Part shown: in pieces, positions 11,912 to 22,763 of the stretch
How the letters are laid out: every line of letters starts with the position of its first letter
How positions within the stretch are numbered: position 1 is the first letter of the stretch
DNA from: Labyrinthula sp. Ha
Taxonomy: Eukaryota > Sar > Bigyra > Labyrinthulida > Labyrinthulaceae
Direction: 5' to 3'
DNA: 64,000 bases
NCBI GenBank assembly: GCA_015227615.1
Contig: JAALGZ010000011.1
Location: 248,001-312,000, forward strand
Translations under genes and position numbers: made by a program
Notes under the pieces: generated by a model
What the model saw: the letters and a program-made list of their open reading frames with translations, nothing else
Told to the model about the DNA's origin: nothing
Databases searched by the model: none

Positions 11912-14900
11912 ATGACCGTTAATAAATCAACAAGAAAAGCTTTCATTTATCTGACACTTTTTGTATTGAGTATATTCACTTTTGCATTAACCGATGAACC
12001 AAGTTTTGTTGTTACCCCTCTGAGTAAAGACGAAGAAAACGCGTTCCTACTATACAGTAAAGGGTTGATCGTCGAGAAGGAGCAAAATGCTCAAGCTGCA
12101 CTCCCATTTTTCATAGAGAGCATCATATTATTCCCACGGTTATCTTTTGCTTATGCTTCGGTAGCACGGATATGTGGTGCAATTAATAACATTTCCTGCG
12201 CAGAACAATACTTCCAGTTAGGGGTTAAGTCCATAGAAGAAAACTTAAATGGGAAGAGTTCGATGAAGGTAGCTGACCTGATAAAAACACTGGGAGCCTT
12301 GTATAATAACTACGCACTTCTAATAGTCGACAACAGTGAAAAAGATCTCGTTGCTATTGAAAACGCCTTACCCTACTATGATTTATCGATTAAGACTGGC
12401 AATAGTGTTGAAGCTATCTATAATAAAGGAGGTGCACTTCAGAAAATTGGAAGATATAATGAAGCTCTTCCCCTTTTTTTTGAAGTTATCAAGAGAGACC
12501 CAAACTATGTGGGAGCCTTGACAAACATTGGAAACACTTACATGTTTTTCAACCATGCCGAGAAGGCTCTGATTTACCACAAACGAAGTGCGGTTGCTGC
12601 TACAGGATGGACTAAGGTTGAAGTATTTAATAATATAGGTCAGATATACAAAGAATATGGCGAGATCATACCAGCTATTGAAGCATTTAAGAACTCTTCC
12701 CTTGCCCATGCAAATTATTTGGGTCTCCAGGTTTCAACCTTAGAAGATATTCTTGGTTTTTTTAGTTGTGGGCTCTTTAACATATTGATATCGAATAGGC
12801 AGTTGGCTGAGTGGACCCATGAAGAACGTATGACAAACACTTTGATGGAACATTTTGTGGCAATGTCTTCAAATTCTTTTAAGGAGGGTACGCCTAGGAA
12901 TATGCGCTGTGTTGGACCATATGACCTGTTGTTGGTACCACACATATTTAACAGATTAGATGAACGAGTCAATATAGTCAATTTGTTCAGATATATTGTT
13001 AAAGATTATGACAACGGGTCAAAGGTTCAGTTGAATGAGCGTTGTTTTAATGAAAGGATACACATAGGATATGCTTCTTGTGATATGAATGAACATCCTA
13101 TGGGTTTCTTAACTTTGGGCCTTCTTCAAAGTCACAACTTGTCTCAGTTCAAAGTTCACGTGTTTTACTATGGTGCAGATGACAATAAGACTCAAACAGA
13201 AAAAATTAAAACTAACACGGAAAAGTATTTTAATATTGCCAAGACTGGCGACATTGGTGCAGCTAAACATATCGTTAAGGAGTGCATACAAGTACTTTTT
13301 GATTTAATGGCACACACGCGAGGTACTAGACTTGCTCTAGTAAGTCAAAAGCCTGCCCCTATTATCGTCAATTATTTAGGCTATCCTGGTACAACTGGGT
13401 ACAGTAATCGCACGGTAGATTACATTCTCTGTGATAGATATGTCTTGCCAGTTGAGTCGATACTAAAGAAGGTCTCAGAAAAACCCATTTATCTACCTTA
13501 CTTGTATCAACCAAACAGTTATGATCTGACCCAGGGTACTTGTCTCTTGATCTCCCTAGAAACATATCGAAAGACCTGCATTGAGGCACCAAACATAAGA
13601 GCCGCCCTAAGTATTGCACATTTACCGCAGAATGCAAAAATTTTGGCTAACTTTAACACCTTTTCCAAGATAGATTCGGGAAGCCTCACCGCTTGGTTTA
13701 AGATTCTTTACACTGTCCCAAATAGTTACCTACTGTTAATACCACCAAAAATATCTGAAGTAAATGTTACTAAGAAAAATGTATGGACATTAGCTAGAGA
13801 ATACGGGATTACCTCAGACAGGATTATTTTTATTGAAAGAGTTTCTAAGGCTGAGCATGTGAAACGTGTGGTTGGTGTTGATCTCTTCTTGGATTCTTTC
13901 AACTATGGAGCTCACTCAACCGCATCAGACGTCCTTGTTCAAGGTGTACCATTGATAACGTTAAAGGGAACTGATTTTCACAACAGAGTTGGTTTTAGCC
14001 TGTTAACTAATCTTGATTGTGAAGAGTTGGTTGCGTATGATGAAGCCGATTACATTAACCTTGCACAATATCTTATATCGAACAATGATTACTTATTCAA
14101 AATACGAAAGAAAATAGTAAAAAACATTAATAAGAAATTTGTTTTTACCCCAAAATCTATAACAAGATACTTTGAAGAACAAGTAAGGGTACTGCTTACC
14201 CTGCGAGAAATGCGTTTCCAGAACCCTATTGTAATACTTTGTGCAGACGCAATCTTGGATATGGAAGTCTCCAGAAGGACAAATTTGAAATTGCTTGAAA
14301 TAAATTCCCATCCAACTGGCATTATTAATGACTGTTCCCGTGTCATATTTAGTGACATTGATTCTCTAGCTTTTGAGCAAAAATTGGTTTGGAGGAATAT
14401 ATTTATAAATTGTATGAAAGCCAAAGGAATCTCCAGCGCAGAGACAAAAAAAATGGTCGAATCCGAGTTTAGCACAGAGCCTTACGCAAATTTCGCCCTC
14501 TCAGCTCAATACTTACAGGAGGGTAATGTACCTGGTTCAGTCAGATATTTAACAAACTTTATTTCTCATCAAAATCTACTTTCGATGACTGATATTTTAG
14601 CAATCATCCATGTTCTTGTAAATGTAGTTGAATTAACTAGTTTTCCTGTGCATGAACGTGAAACCTATCAGAATTTATTGAGCATTCTGATGTATCTGGA
14701 AGCAGAAGTCGACACCTTCTGTATCCTAGTGCACACGCGGTCCCTTCTGGATTGTGAATATTTGAGTAACGCATTTGCTACTTTTGCGCACAAATTTGGA
14801 GTAAACAAGCAGTACAATATCTCAGTACTTCTTTATGCTAAAGCAATAAAAATCAAATATAGCTTAACCAACTCGACTGCCTTTGAAAATTTGGCTCCAG

Positions 14901-16285
14901 ATTCTATTACCACAAGGTGGCTATACTCACTAGGCACTTTATACCAAGAACTAGGTCTTCACTCAAAATCACTAAACATCTACTTTTTGGCAGTTCGGTC
15001 GGAGGTTGCACAAATACTTCAAGATTTGAACCTGACGCAGAGAACACTGTACCTAGAATACTCGCAGTTAATTGACAGCGAAAAGGAAACTGTTGGTATT
15101 TTCTGTTACGAATATGATCAAGGCTGGTTTCCGAAATGGGGGCCAAACTCTACTCATGGTTCTGGACTTGGGGGGTCCGAGGAAGCCGTTCTTTACCTTT
15201 CTAGAGAGCTTGCTACTTACTACAATGTAATAATTTTCGGAGACCACCTTGACACAGATATTGGGTTTGATAGCTTCGATGTACTTTGGCTGCCTTGGTA
15301 TGCAATTAATCTATCTCTAACAAGACTACACCACTTTGTAGCATGGAGATATCATATATCCCTAGCAGTTTCTCCGGTTTCATCAAAGAAATATGTTTGG
15401 CTTCAAGATCTGAATATAAATCTTGACTACCAATACAGGCTGTTATTGGAAGAAGAAATGCTGCACGCGCTGTTTGTGTTAAGTGACTTTCAAAAACGGC
15501 AGTATTCTCAGTTTGTGCAACTATTTATGTACAAAACGCCGAATGCTTTAACGTTTCGTAATGATGAAGATGTCGTACTAAACACTAAAAGAAACTCCTC
15601 AACATTTATATACTCCAGCGCTCCAAATAGGGGACTGGAGATCATTCTAAATCATTGGGGCAAAATACGGAAGGAAAGTCCAAAAGCAGTTCTCTATGTT
15701 TACTATGGGTTTACGGCATCTTTCATGCGATGGGGTTCACGAGTATTTGAAAATTTTGGAGCATGGATGAATCAGATGAAGAAGTCTTTGGACCAACCAG
15801 GAATTGTGTACATCGGAATGGTAAGCCACAAAGACCTTGAAGCCGCTTTTAGAACTGTAACGTTTCAGCTTTACCCAACTCAATTTCCAGAAACGGGTTG
15901 TGTTTCGCTTATGAAGGGAATGATAAACGGAGCCATTCCAATAACTTCTAGGAATCCGAACTCTGTTCTTCCAGAAATTACCTCAGAGTTTGACTTAGGC
16001 GTACACAATCAGTCCCGTCCTTCCGTAAATATTGATCAAGATCCTAACTGGCAACAGTCTTGGGTCCGTCGAGTTCTGCAGTCGCTAAAGCTTTCCGAGT
16101 TGGATATAGCAAACCACAGACGAGCGATGGTTGAAGCGGCAAGAAAAACATTTAAATGGTCAAAGACGGCTATAGCTTGGAGAGAAATTTTCATGATTGC
16201 AGAGAGAAGCGAAACACAAAAGAAAGCTTTGGAAAACCTCAACTCCTCAACTGCTAATCTTTACAGCGATTTAACTCGGGAATAG
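11912..16285 (+). CDS. signal-anchored TPR/GT41 (OGT-like) fused to GT4-like glycosyltransferase
   Basis: The 1,457-residue protein carries, in order: a basic N-terminus and hydrophobic segment (about 9-26) that reads as a signal peptide or signal anchor; TPR repeats (about 45-265); and a GT41 domain resembling O-GlcNAc transferase and SPINDLY (about 370-760). The GT41 part has GYASCDMNEHP (the catalytic-His region of OGT), FNTFSKID (UDP-binding region) and DSFNYGAHSTASDVL. A helical linker follows, then a GT-B domain of GT4 type (about 1058-1440) with GGSEEAVLYLSREL, SAPNRGLEI and FPETGCVSLMKGMI, the expected donor-binding acidic block. Classical OGT is cytosolic and nuclear; the hydrophobic N-terminus suggests an ER/Golgi glycan enzyme. 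The ATG at 11912 is the first in frame. Its 3' end overlaps the RNase T2 gene on the other strand by 32 bp. Confidence 0.85.
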   Translation: MTVNKSTRKAFIYLTLFVLSIFTFALTDEPSFVVTPLSKDEENAFLLYSKGLIVEKEQNAQAALPFFIESIILFPRLSFAYASVARICGAINNISCAEQYFQLGVKSIEENLNGKSSMKVADLIKTLGALYNNYALLIVDNSEKDLVAIENALPYYDLSIKTGNSVEAIYNKGGALQKIGRYNEALPLFFEVIKRDPNYVGALTNIGNTYMFFNHAEKALIYHKRSAVAATGWTKVEVFNNIGQIYKEYGEIIPAIEAFKNSSLAHANYLGLQVSTLEDILGFFSCGLFNILISNRQLAEWTHEERMTNTLMEHFVAMSSNSFKEGTPRNMRCVGPYDLLLVPHIFNRLDERVNIVNLFRYIVKDYDNGSKVQLNERCFNERIHIGYASCDMNEHPMGFLTLGLLQSHNLSQFKVHVFYYGADDNKTQTEKIKTNTEKYFNIAKTGDIGAAKHIVKECIQVLFDLMAHTRGTRLALVSQKPAPIIVNYLGYPGTTGYSNRTVDYILCDRYVLPVESILKKVSEKPIYLPYLYQPNSYDLTQGTCLLISLETYRKTCIEAPNIRAALSIAHLPQNAKILANFNTFSKIDSGSLTAWFKILYTVPNSYLLLIPPKISEVNVTKKNVWTLAREYGITSDRIIFIERVSKAEHVKRVVGVDLFLDSFNYGAHSTASDVLVQGVPLITLKGTDFHNRVGFSLLTNLDCEELVAYDEADYINLAQYLISNNDYLFKIRKKIVKNINKKFVFTPKSITRYFEEQVRVLLTLREMRFQNPIVILCADAILDMEVSRRTNLKLLEINSHPTGIINDCSRVIFSDIDSLAFEQKLVWRNIFINCMKAKGISSAETKKMVESEFSTEPYANFALSAQYLQEGNVPGSVRYLTNFISHQNLLSMTDILAIIHVLVNVVELTSFPVHERETYQNLLSILMYLEAEVDTFCILVHTRSLLDCEYLSNAFATFAHKFGVNKQYNISVLLYAKAIKIKYSLTNSTAFENLAPDSITTRWLYSLGTLYQELGLHSKSLNIYFLAVRSEVAQILQDLNLTQRTLYLEYSQLIDSEKETVGIFCYEYDQGWFPKWGPNSTHGSGLGGSEEAVLYLSRELATYYNVIIFGDHLDTDIGFDSFDVLWLPWYAINLSLTRLHHFVAWRYHISLAVSPVSSKKYVWLQDLNINLDYQYRLLLEEEMLHALFVLSDFQKRQYSQFVQLFMYKTPNALTFRNDEDVVLNTKRNSSTFIYSSAPNRGLEIILNHWGKIRKESPKAVLYVYYGFTASFMRWGSRVFENFGAWMNQMKKSLDQPGIVYIGMVSHKDLEAAFRTVTFQLYPTQFPETGCVSLMKGMINGAIPITSRNPNSVLPEITSEFDLGVHNQSRPSVNIDQDPNWQQSWVRRVLQSLKLSELDIANHRRAMVEAARKTFKWSKTAIAWREIFMIAERSETQKKALENLNSSTANLYSDLTRE

Positions 16286-16969
16286 TAATATGAGCTCGGC
16301 ATCTTGCGGTTTTGCTGCAGACATTATTACGGTTGCCTTTCATTATGTACGCTGGGCAATCTATTTGAGGCCCGACTTTGTGATTATCATGACGCTTAAG
16401 AAAACAACTTGTAATTTCTTCCAAAAATCCTCTTTTATCTACCCTGATACCAACTTCCCTTTTATATTCATTGCGCAATTCAGCAACACTTATTTTTCTG
16501 CCAACGTTATCAGAAATTGTCTTTGGAGTACCCCTGTCAAACTCAGGAAAACTTAGCATTAATCTTAAAGATTCTTTAAAATATTCATCAGGAGACAATC
16601 CGCTGCAAGATCCATGCTTTTTCCATTCTAAACATAAAATAATTATGAAACATTTCCATGCTTTCCTAAACCTCCATGATAACTAGGAGCATATTCCAGT
16701 GCCAATGGTGGAATATTGTTCGAAAAGAACTTGAGTTTGTTTTCGCAATTAGAGGGAAAAGATCTTCCATCTATCTGCCTCAAATAACTAGGCCATACTC
16801 CATGTAGACAAAGATGTGTCCGCGACCACTCTAAGTTTATTGTGGCGCATCGTTTCGGATTTTTACAGCAAAAAGATGGAGACCAACTCTATGTCTTAAA
16901 AAAAAATAAATGAACCTGTGCTAATATGTAAAAATCAAATTCTCCGGGTAGAGGATTTTCTTTACTCAT
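16254..16969 (-). CDS. ribonuclease T2, split by tiny introns
   Basis: On the - strand, exons 16969-16916, 16888-16657 and 16627-16254 join into a continuous RNase T2 reading of 219 residues. This family cuts single-stranded RNA through 2',3'-cyclic phosphates and is normally secreted or vacuolar. Seen: GEFDFYILAQ+SWSPSFC, the usual family start; HGVWPSY (active-site region CAS I, His47); KHEWKKHGSC (CAS II, His95, Glu96, His100); GLSPDEYF; FLEEITSCF; and a Cys-rich C-terminus including QIDCP. Splitting at two small introns (27 and 29 nt) restores both catalytic motifs in one frame. The first intron is GT-AG; the second appears GA-AG, which leaves decay of the gene as the alternative. ATG 16969 leaves no signal peptide, so upstream exons are likely. 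The stop lies inside the 3' end of the glycosyltransferase gene. Confidence 0.78.
16628..16656 (-). other. 29-nt intron with apparent GA-AG ends
   Basis: Exact removal of 29 nt restores His-Glu-Trp of the CAS II active site, written CAT G|AA TGG. Sequence ambiguity allows ends GA...AG or GG...TA; only GA-AG keeps a usual acceptor. The nearby GT would give a 24-nt intron but the wrong frame. The 3' half (AATTATTTTATGTT, TAG) closely matches the intron at 7447-7477, which argues for a real intron rather than a random insertion. Confidence 0.55.
16889..16915 (-). other. 27-nt GT-AG intron in RNase T2
   Basis: The intron begins GTTCAT, has a T-rich core and ends GACATAG. It is phase 0 after a CAG codon. 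Its removal joins FDFYILAQ to SWSPSFC, the standard RNase T2 N-terminal block, and removes an in-frame stop. Confidence 0.7.
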
Positions 16970-17115
16970 ATGAAAAGGATAAATGTTTCTTAACTTGGTT
17001 ATTCAGAGTCAACTTACGAAACTTGTTGCACCAAAACTAAGTACGAGTTTCTATTGGCAAAGATCTGTTACAGCAGGCAGGAAAGAAATAGATGTTTTTC
17101 GCAGTAATCCTCCAT
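16970..17115 (-). other. possible 5' exons (signal peptide) of the RNase T2 gene
   Basis: Two more small GT-AG introns can be drawn upstream: 17017-16989 (29 nt, starting with the consensus GTAAGT) and 17071-17051 (21 nt, starting GTAACA). Removing both extends the frame to an ATG at 17115 and adds a hydrophobic run, LFLSCLLNSYLVLV, that would serve as a signal peptide. RNase T2 enzymes usually have one, so the model fits the family, but no homology supports these exons directly. Confidence 0.4.
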
Positions 17116-20100
17116 TACATTCTCTATCATAGGGCAATTTTCCGGGAACATTTTGCAGCATGAAAACTGAAGGTGGTTAATTTGAATCTTTGTACATTAA
17201 AATATATAATTTTAAATTTGGGCAATAGAATAGTTCTAAAGATTTTATAGTTAATTCACTATTCTAGTTCTCGAACGCCTCAACTTTTGGTTAGAAACTA
17301 GCCTACAAATGAGTGGGTATTCAAAAATGGATTAAATAATACTAAAAAATATGTACCACTGAAACAGGTACACAGGTAAACATGCTGACTCAAGTTTTAA
17401 TTTAACAGAGGATATATAAAAATTATGCACGCCTAGAAAGTTCTTTTGTTGAAGTATCTTCTTAAGGCGCAGCTCCAAGAAAGTAAACCCACTTTACAGA
17501 AGAGGTTGTTTAATGAATTTGGGTTTCAACTGTTGTGCTTAAGAGTACAAAACATTTTTCTATAATAATGTTAAAGTTTCACTAAAATAAGATAATAATG
17601 ATATAAAATCCTGTCGCTTCAGCATAAAAATAGCAGTTACAACTGAAAACTTGTAAGAAGTATCTAGAAGTACGGAAAAGCGTATTAATTTTGTATTTAC
17701 GAAAACATACTGGTTATTGGGAAACTTAAAAAAAATGTTTACTCATTAGTTTGCTTCTTTTGTATTGAGGTATTGAAAGTCTTCCTGGGTAGTCCGATGC
17801 CAAACATGTGCTTAGAAAGCGAACTATCTATTATTCTTATTAATCAATATTCCGGTAAACTATGTATTGATGGTGAACAAGTATAGATATCATATTAGAG
17901 TTTTACTGTTTTGTCTCATATAGAAAAGGATTAAATTAAATTTATAGTAAGGAACCTACACTCAATGATTCATTGCTCTACACAAAAAACAATAAGTCGG
18001 AATTCCAAATTTTCTCATTTATATTACTGGATCAGGAAATACAAGCATAATTTTGATACAATTGAATAACTAGTCTCAATATATTTATAAAAATCTCTAT
18101 ACTAATGAATATCATCTTGGGTAATAATTGAGAGCTGCTTTCATTCACCGGTGCCAAAAACAAATTTCGATACCGGCCCTTGTGGCGAAGCCAAAATACC
18201 CAGATTCCAAACTTGGTCAAGTTCACCACACTTAAACATATAAGGGGATCATGAATGGACAAAAAGATGAACACAATTAAACAGATGTAACTCGTCAAAT
18301 ACCAGGATTTGGGAACTTTTAGTTGTACCGCTATACTTACATTCTTAGGAAAACTTAGATTTCGTATGAGGTGGCGTCAAAGAATAACCTTTACTAAGTT
18401 TCAAGACACAAGTAAGAAGGGACAACATAATCTGTAAAGCTATCAATATTTGCTGGAGATAAAATTATAAATTTTCCTTAGAACTTAAGGGTACATTAAA
18501 GCTCAAAAGTCAGACATTCTACTTTATAGACCTTGAAGGATGGGTCACATGATTAAGTAAGACTATCATTTCGCAAGAATTCTATAAATAAAGTTAAGAT
18601 TAGGGTCGAAAAGAATGGAAAAATAAATAAAAATAAATACATTCTCGATCTAATTTGTTCTGCTTTATACGAATAGGGGAGGAATTCGGTAGAATCCCTC
18701 CATTCACTTTGTTATGTGCCTAAGCCTAAATATTTGAATGTGTACCCAAAGCATAATATTACTAAACTGACATTTAACCGTAACATACAATTATAATGAC
18801 ATAGTCAACACCTATCAACTCTTAATTTTTGAAGAGATACTCCTGTTTTATTTATCTTAACTTTGTGTTTATTCATTAAACTCTTCTGGTTATAAGTTTG
18901 ACCATTTTTTATTACTTTTTAGCTAAGATATTAAGAGTTTATCATATTGAATCGTGGCTAAACTAATTTTCTGATATATCCGCTAAGAAGTGCCTTCCAT
19001 AAGAATTGTAGTTGTGCTTTGGTCTTTTCAACATTGAAAACTTAGTTATTCACAATATTATTCATGTATATAGTGAAATCGTCCTCTGGTTCTGAATCAT
19101 GTTCTGGTTCTCACAGATGATTGAAGGTTGCTTCATGTCTCACGTGATTTAAATTTTATAATCAAATAAGTCTGCTATAGTTCGTGCAATAAGGGCTTTA
19201 GTAACTACTTAAAGCAAATAATATCAATTAACCCTAACTATTCATAACCTTGAGGATGATTTAGATAGCTCCTTTGATCTGGTTTATTTTAAACTCTAAA
19301 CTACATGTTTATAGGAAGAACAAAGCTTTTAATTATACTTTAGATGTAAGTTACATGTTAAGGTAACTACAATGATCTCATAAATGATTAGAGTGACTTC
19401 CTATTTCTTTGCATCCTAAAAAACTTAGCCTTTATTACAGGAAGATAGCAACGCATCACGAGTCGTACTAGTATTAGTGGTAAGTGCGGCAATAGTTTTA
19501 ATTTTCAGGTTTCTCCTGGATGAAGGAAATTATTGTTGTTGTCTTCCTTGCCCCCTAAATCATCCTTATCACCTCCCCTGGGAAGGCGCTACAGACGATC
19601 TAATGAACTTTAAGTAACTTTCTACATTCTTCGCTAGTATCATAGTAAGGCTTATCCTTGAGAATCTGCACGATAAGAGTTCAAGGCTCTTAGTGATGAT
19701 CGACGGCATCAACTTGACCAGCTCTGATCTTAATCTGGAGCTGACTGTTTCCCTGTGCCAGAATGAAAAATTCATAACTAAGCTCTGGGTGCCAGGTCTT
19801 TGCGGTCTTACTAATCCCAATTTTGGTTGGCAGCTTTATCTAGAAGAAGAAATTGATAGTCCCCTCCCAGAGTAGCTTTGGCTGTGACAAGAAACTTAAG
19901 ATTCTGAAACAAAAAGTTTTGTGCTTTTAATCATTTTAATAATTAATTATAAGTAGAGAGGGCCAATTTCTTCCGTAAATCATATCTTAACCCAGATAAT
20001 TGTTACTCCCTAAAGAGTCTTATCTATTTTCATCTAGTATACACACATAAAGCACCTTCTCACATTAACTCTCATGCACATAACAGATTTTCAACAGATA

Positions 20101-22763
20101 TATAGATCTCTAATGTATTTATGTTGGTAAATATCTAAAGAAGAGAAAAATACCTTCAGACTCAGAAAAGTGAAACTGGATCTACCTATACATTGAAAAT
20201 TCAGTTGTAATTATCTTAGTTACAAAAAAATGTGATCCCTAGCTGTAACTAATGGTGGAGAATAAAGAAACACCCTCGTTGAGGGACTGTGAAACTTTAC
20301 ACTCAAACTTATTTAGAGTAAGAGTTAAATATTTTGAGGATCCTTATAACATCTAATAAATCATCGGCCTTTTCCTCCAAACCTAAGTCAACATCTCCAA
20401 AAGCATCAGGCACTTTCAAGAAATCTCTTCATCAAATCCTTTAAAATAATCGGTCTAATACCCTATAACTCCAGTTACTTGCTCAAAATCATCAGCCAAT
20501 TCCTCAATGATTCGCTAATTATTCATGCAGTATAACGCAACCAACTCATGACTTAGAATTTCACAATGAGTTCCACATTCATCATTTACTCCTTACTATG
20601 TGTGATATCGAAATTCCCTCAAACTCATTCAATCACTCTAAGTTTTATTGAAAAGTCCAATTGAATCTTCAATGAAGACCTACCCGACATCTCTAAATGT
20701 GATCCAATATTTTATATGAAACTGGTAATGATGCAAATCAAAGTAACTAAGTCAAATAGAGAAGCCAATTGAAATACTATGTGAAAAAGTTTACCAACTA
20801 TCTAATTTTAGCTTTGACATATAAACAGGGAAATGTTTCTAGAGTTAATATAAGAAAATAATTACTGCTTCAAAATATATTGTGCATACTCTGGCTCAAT
20901 ATACCAAGAACCAGAGTACTGGGAAAGGTACTCTCATTTAGCCATATCTGGCTCTTACCTCCAAAGATTGTACTTTCTCTTTATACGTAACTATTTATCT
21001 AGTTGAATGACATTGCATGCTGTATCCCTAATTGCGCAGCCTTAATGATAACTCTAAATAACTAGAACTAGAACTAAGAATTCTTATGATTCGAGCAAAA
21101 CCTATGGGAATAGTTTTAAGGACATCTCCAGTCAAGAACGCCCATCTTATATTTTTAAATTGATGTAAACTGAAAGAAATGTTACGAGAATGTGCATCCT
21201 TATGAATCTATTTTTATAATGTCAAAACAGCTGTTTACTTCGCAATTCCAATTTACACATTCTTTTTTGCAATAAATGTTACCCTAAGACGCAATATATG
21301 TGTACAAAAAAAAATCCTTGTTAAAGCCTATTATTTTATTTTATGCAAGAGTCTAACCTCGAGATACCATCATGATAATGATTATTATCAACTGGAGAAG
21401 CTACTTCATAGACCTTTTTAACTTATCTATATACTGCTATGGCAGTACAGGTTTCTCTAGACTAAGCTCCATACATGCATAGCTTATTTAAATAGCTATA
21501 TGGGATGGAGAACTAAGATTTTTGTTTTAGGAAAGCACGGCTGAATCATAGATGTACTAGAAACTAACTCTTCTAGGATTGTGTACTCGTAGAGAGCTTC
21601 AAGTAGTTCGGTTTTCCAGCTTAGAGAGGTTGACATCTACTGTATAACCACATGCACGTAAGTTTACAGATAGGCTTGCTTGCTGAACTAATTTAGGCAC
21701 CAAGTAAGTATTTCGTTGTTCGAATATCGGAATCTTAAGAAGAAGCAAACTTTTCACTCTACAAGTTAAATAGTACTCAAGAGAGTAACTCTAACTTGCA
21801 TCATCTCAACGGATTTTGCTCTGTGCATTTATTATACTTGCTTATAGTAGCATTTAGCATACTCGTTGTATTTTTGTTGTTTTACTTGCAATTTTACAAG
21901 ATTCAATATGACCTAGTTTTTCAGAAATATACCTATTAAGTGTAGTGCACTATTAATGGTACTTTGATAAATGATGAAGCATCAAAACTCTGCTTATACC
22001 AATATTTCCCATTAACTTTGGTTTCACGTCCAATGTATTAGTCTTAAGCTTAACTAAGAATTTAATTTTAAACAAGTTTATCTTAAGAGGTGATACTCTC
22101 TCTATGTAAAACACCATTAAGTAAGAAGCTGTTAGTTAATGCGTGGCAATCACGCCTGAGTATCAAGACTCTCAATTTAAAGAGTACCCAAGAACATTAG
22201 GTTCCCATTAGTCCTTGGGCAGCAGTTTCATCTCCTGCTTGAAATGGAACATCAAGTTGAATACTCCTTCAGTTAGATACTCTAACAAAACAGGGAAATT
22301 TAATAACTTCTACAGCGTATGATATGTTCGGGAGTACTAGGTTCTAGACATTATACTTTCATATTTTCATATGCTCTGTATTCTATCCTCATTCGACACT
22401 TTATATCAAAAAACAAATAAACTGTGAACTTTGTAGAAAAGTCTATAATGTTTTTAGAGCGATAAGGTCTTGTCATAATTGTCAAGACAGCTTTGGCGAA
22501 GTACTGTATCAACTATTGAATGCAGCTTCTCTCAACACGAACAAAATTTAACTAAATACATGAAGAAACAATTTACTCTCACGTAAGAGTTTGTGACGAA
22601 GGAAAAAGAACAAACACCAGCTGCAAAAAATCAATTGTTCAAATTCAGCTAGAGCAGACGTAAGTGTAGAGCTTGGTGAGCACAGGTTGACCAATCCAAA
22701 TAGAACTTAGTCACATCTTTATGAAAAATGTTCATGATTTTTAGATAGAAAATAACATTTCAC
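17116..22763. other. gene-free stretch
   Basis: No recognisable gene. The only block that stands out is 19560-19880, which is less A+T-rich and open on both strands (listed separately). Overlapping palindromic or simple-repeat structure is not evident by eye. Confidence 0.55.
19560..19880. other. unassigned coding-like island
   Basis: This block has higher G+C than its surroundings and an open + frame reading MIDGINLTSSDLNLEL and LWVPGLCGLTNPNFGWQL, ending at a TAG near 19873. An 83-codon frame on the - strand overlaps it. Neither resembles a family I know. A decayed gene or element fragment is possible. Confidence 0.3.

Noticed and set aside
11707-11922. Open frame directly upstream of the glycosyltransferase
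   Set aside because: It has no ATG, overlaps the real start in another frame and matches nothing known.
16658-16675. A 44-nt GT-AG intron in place of the 29-nt one in RNase T2
   Set aside because: It also restores the frame but removes the catalytic His of the HEW motif, so the 29-nt model fits the family better.
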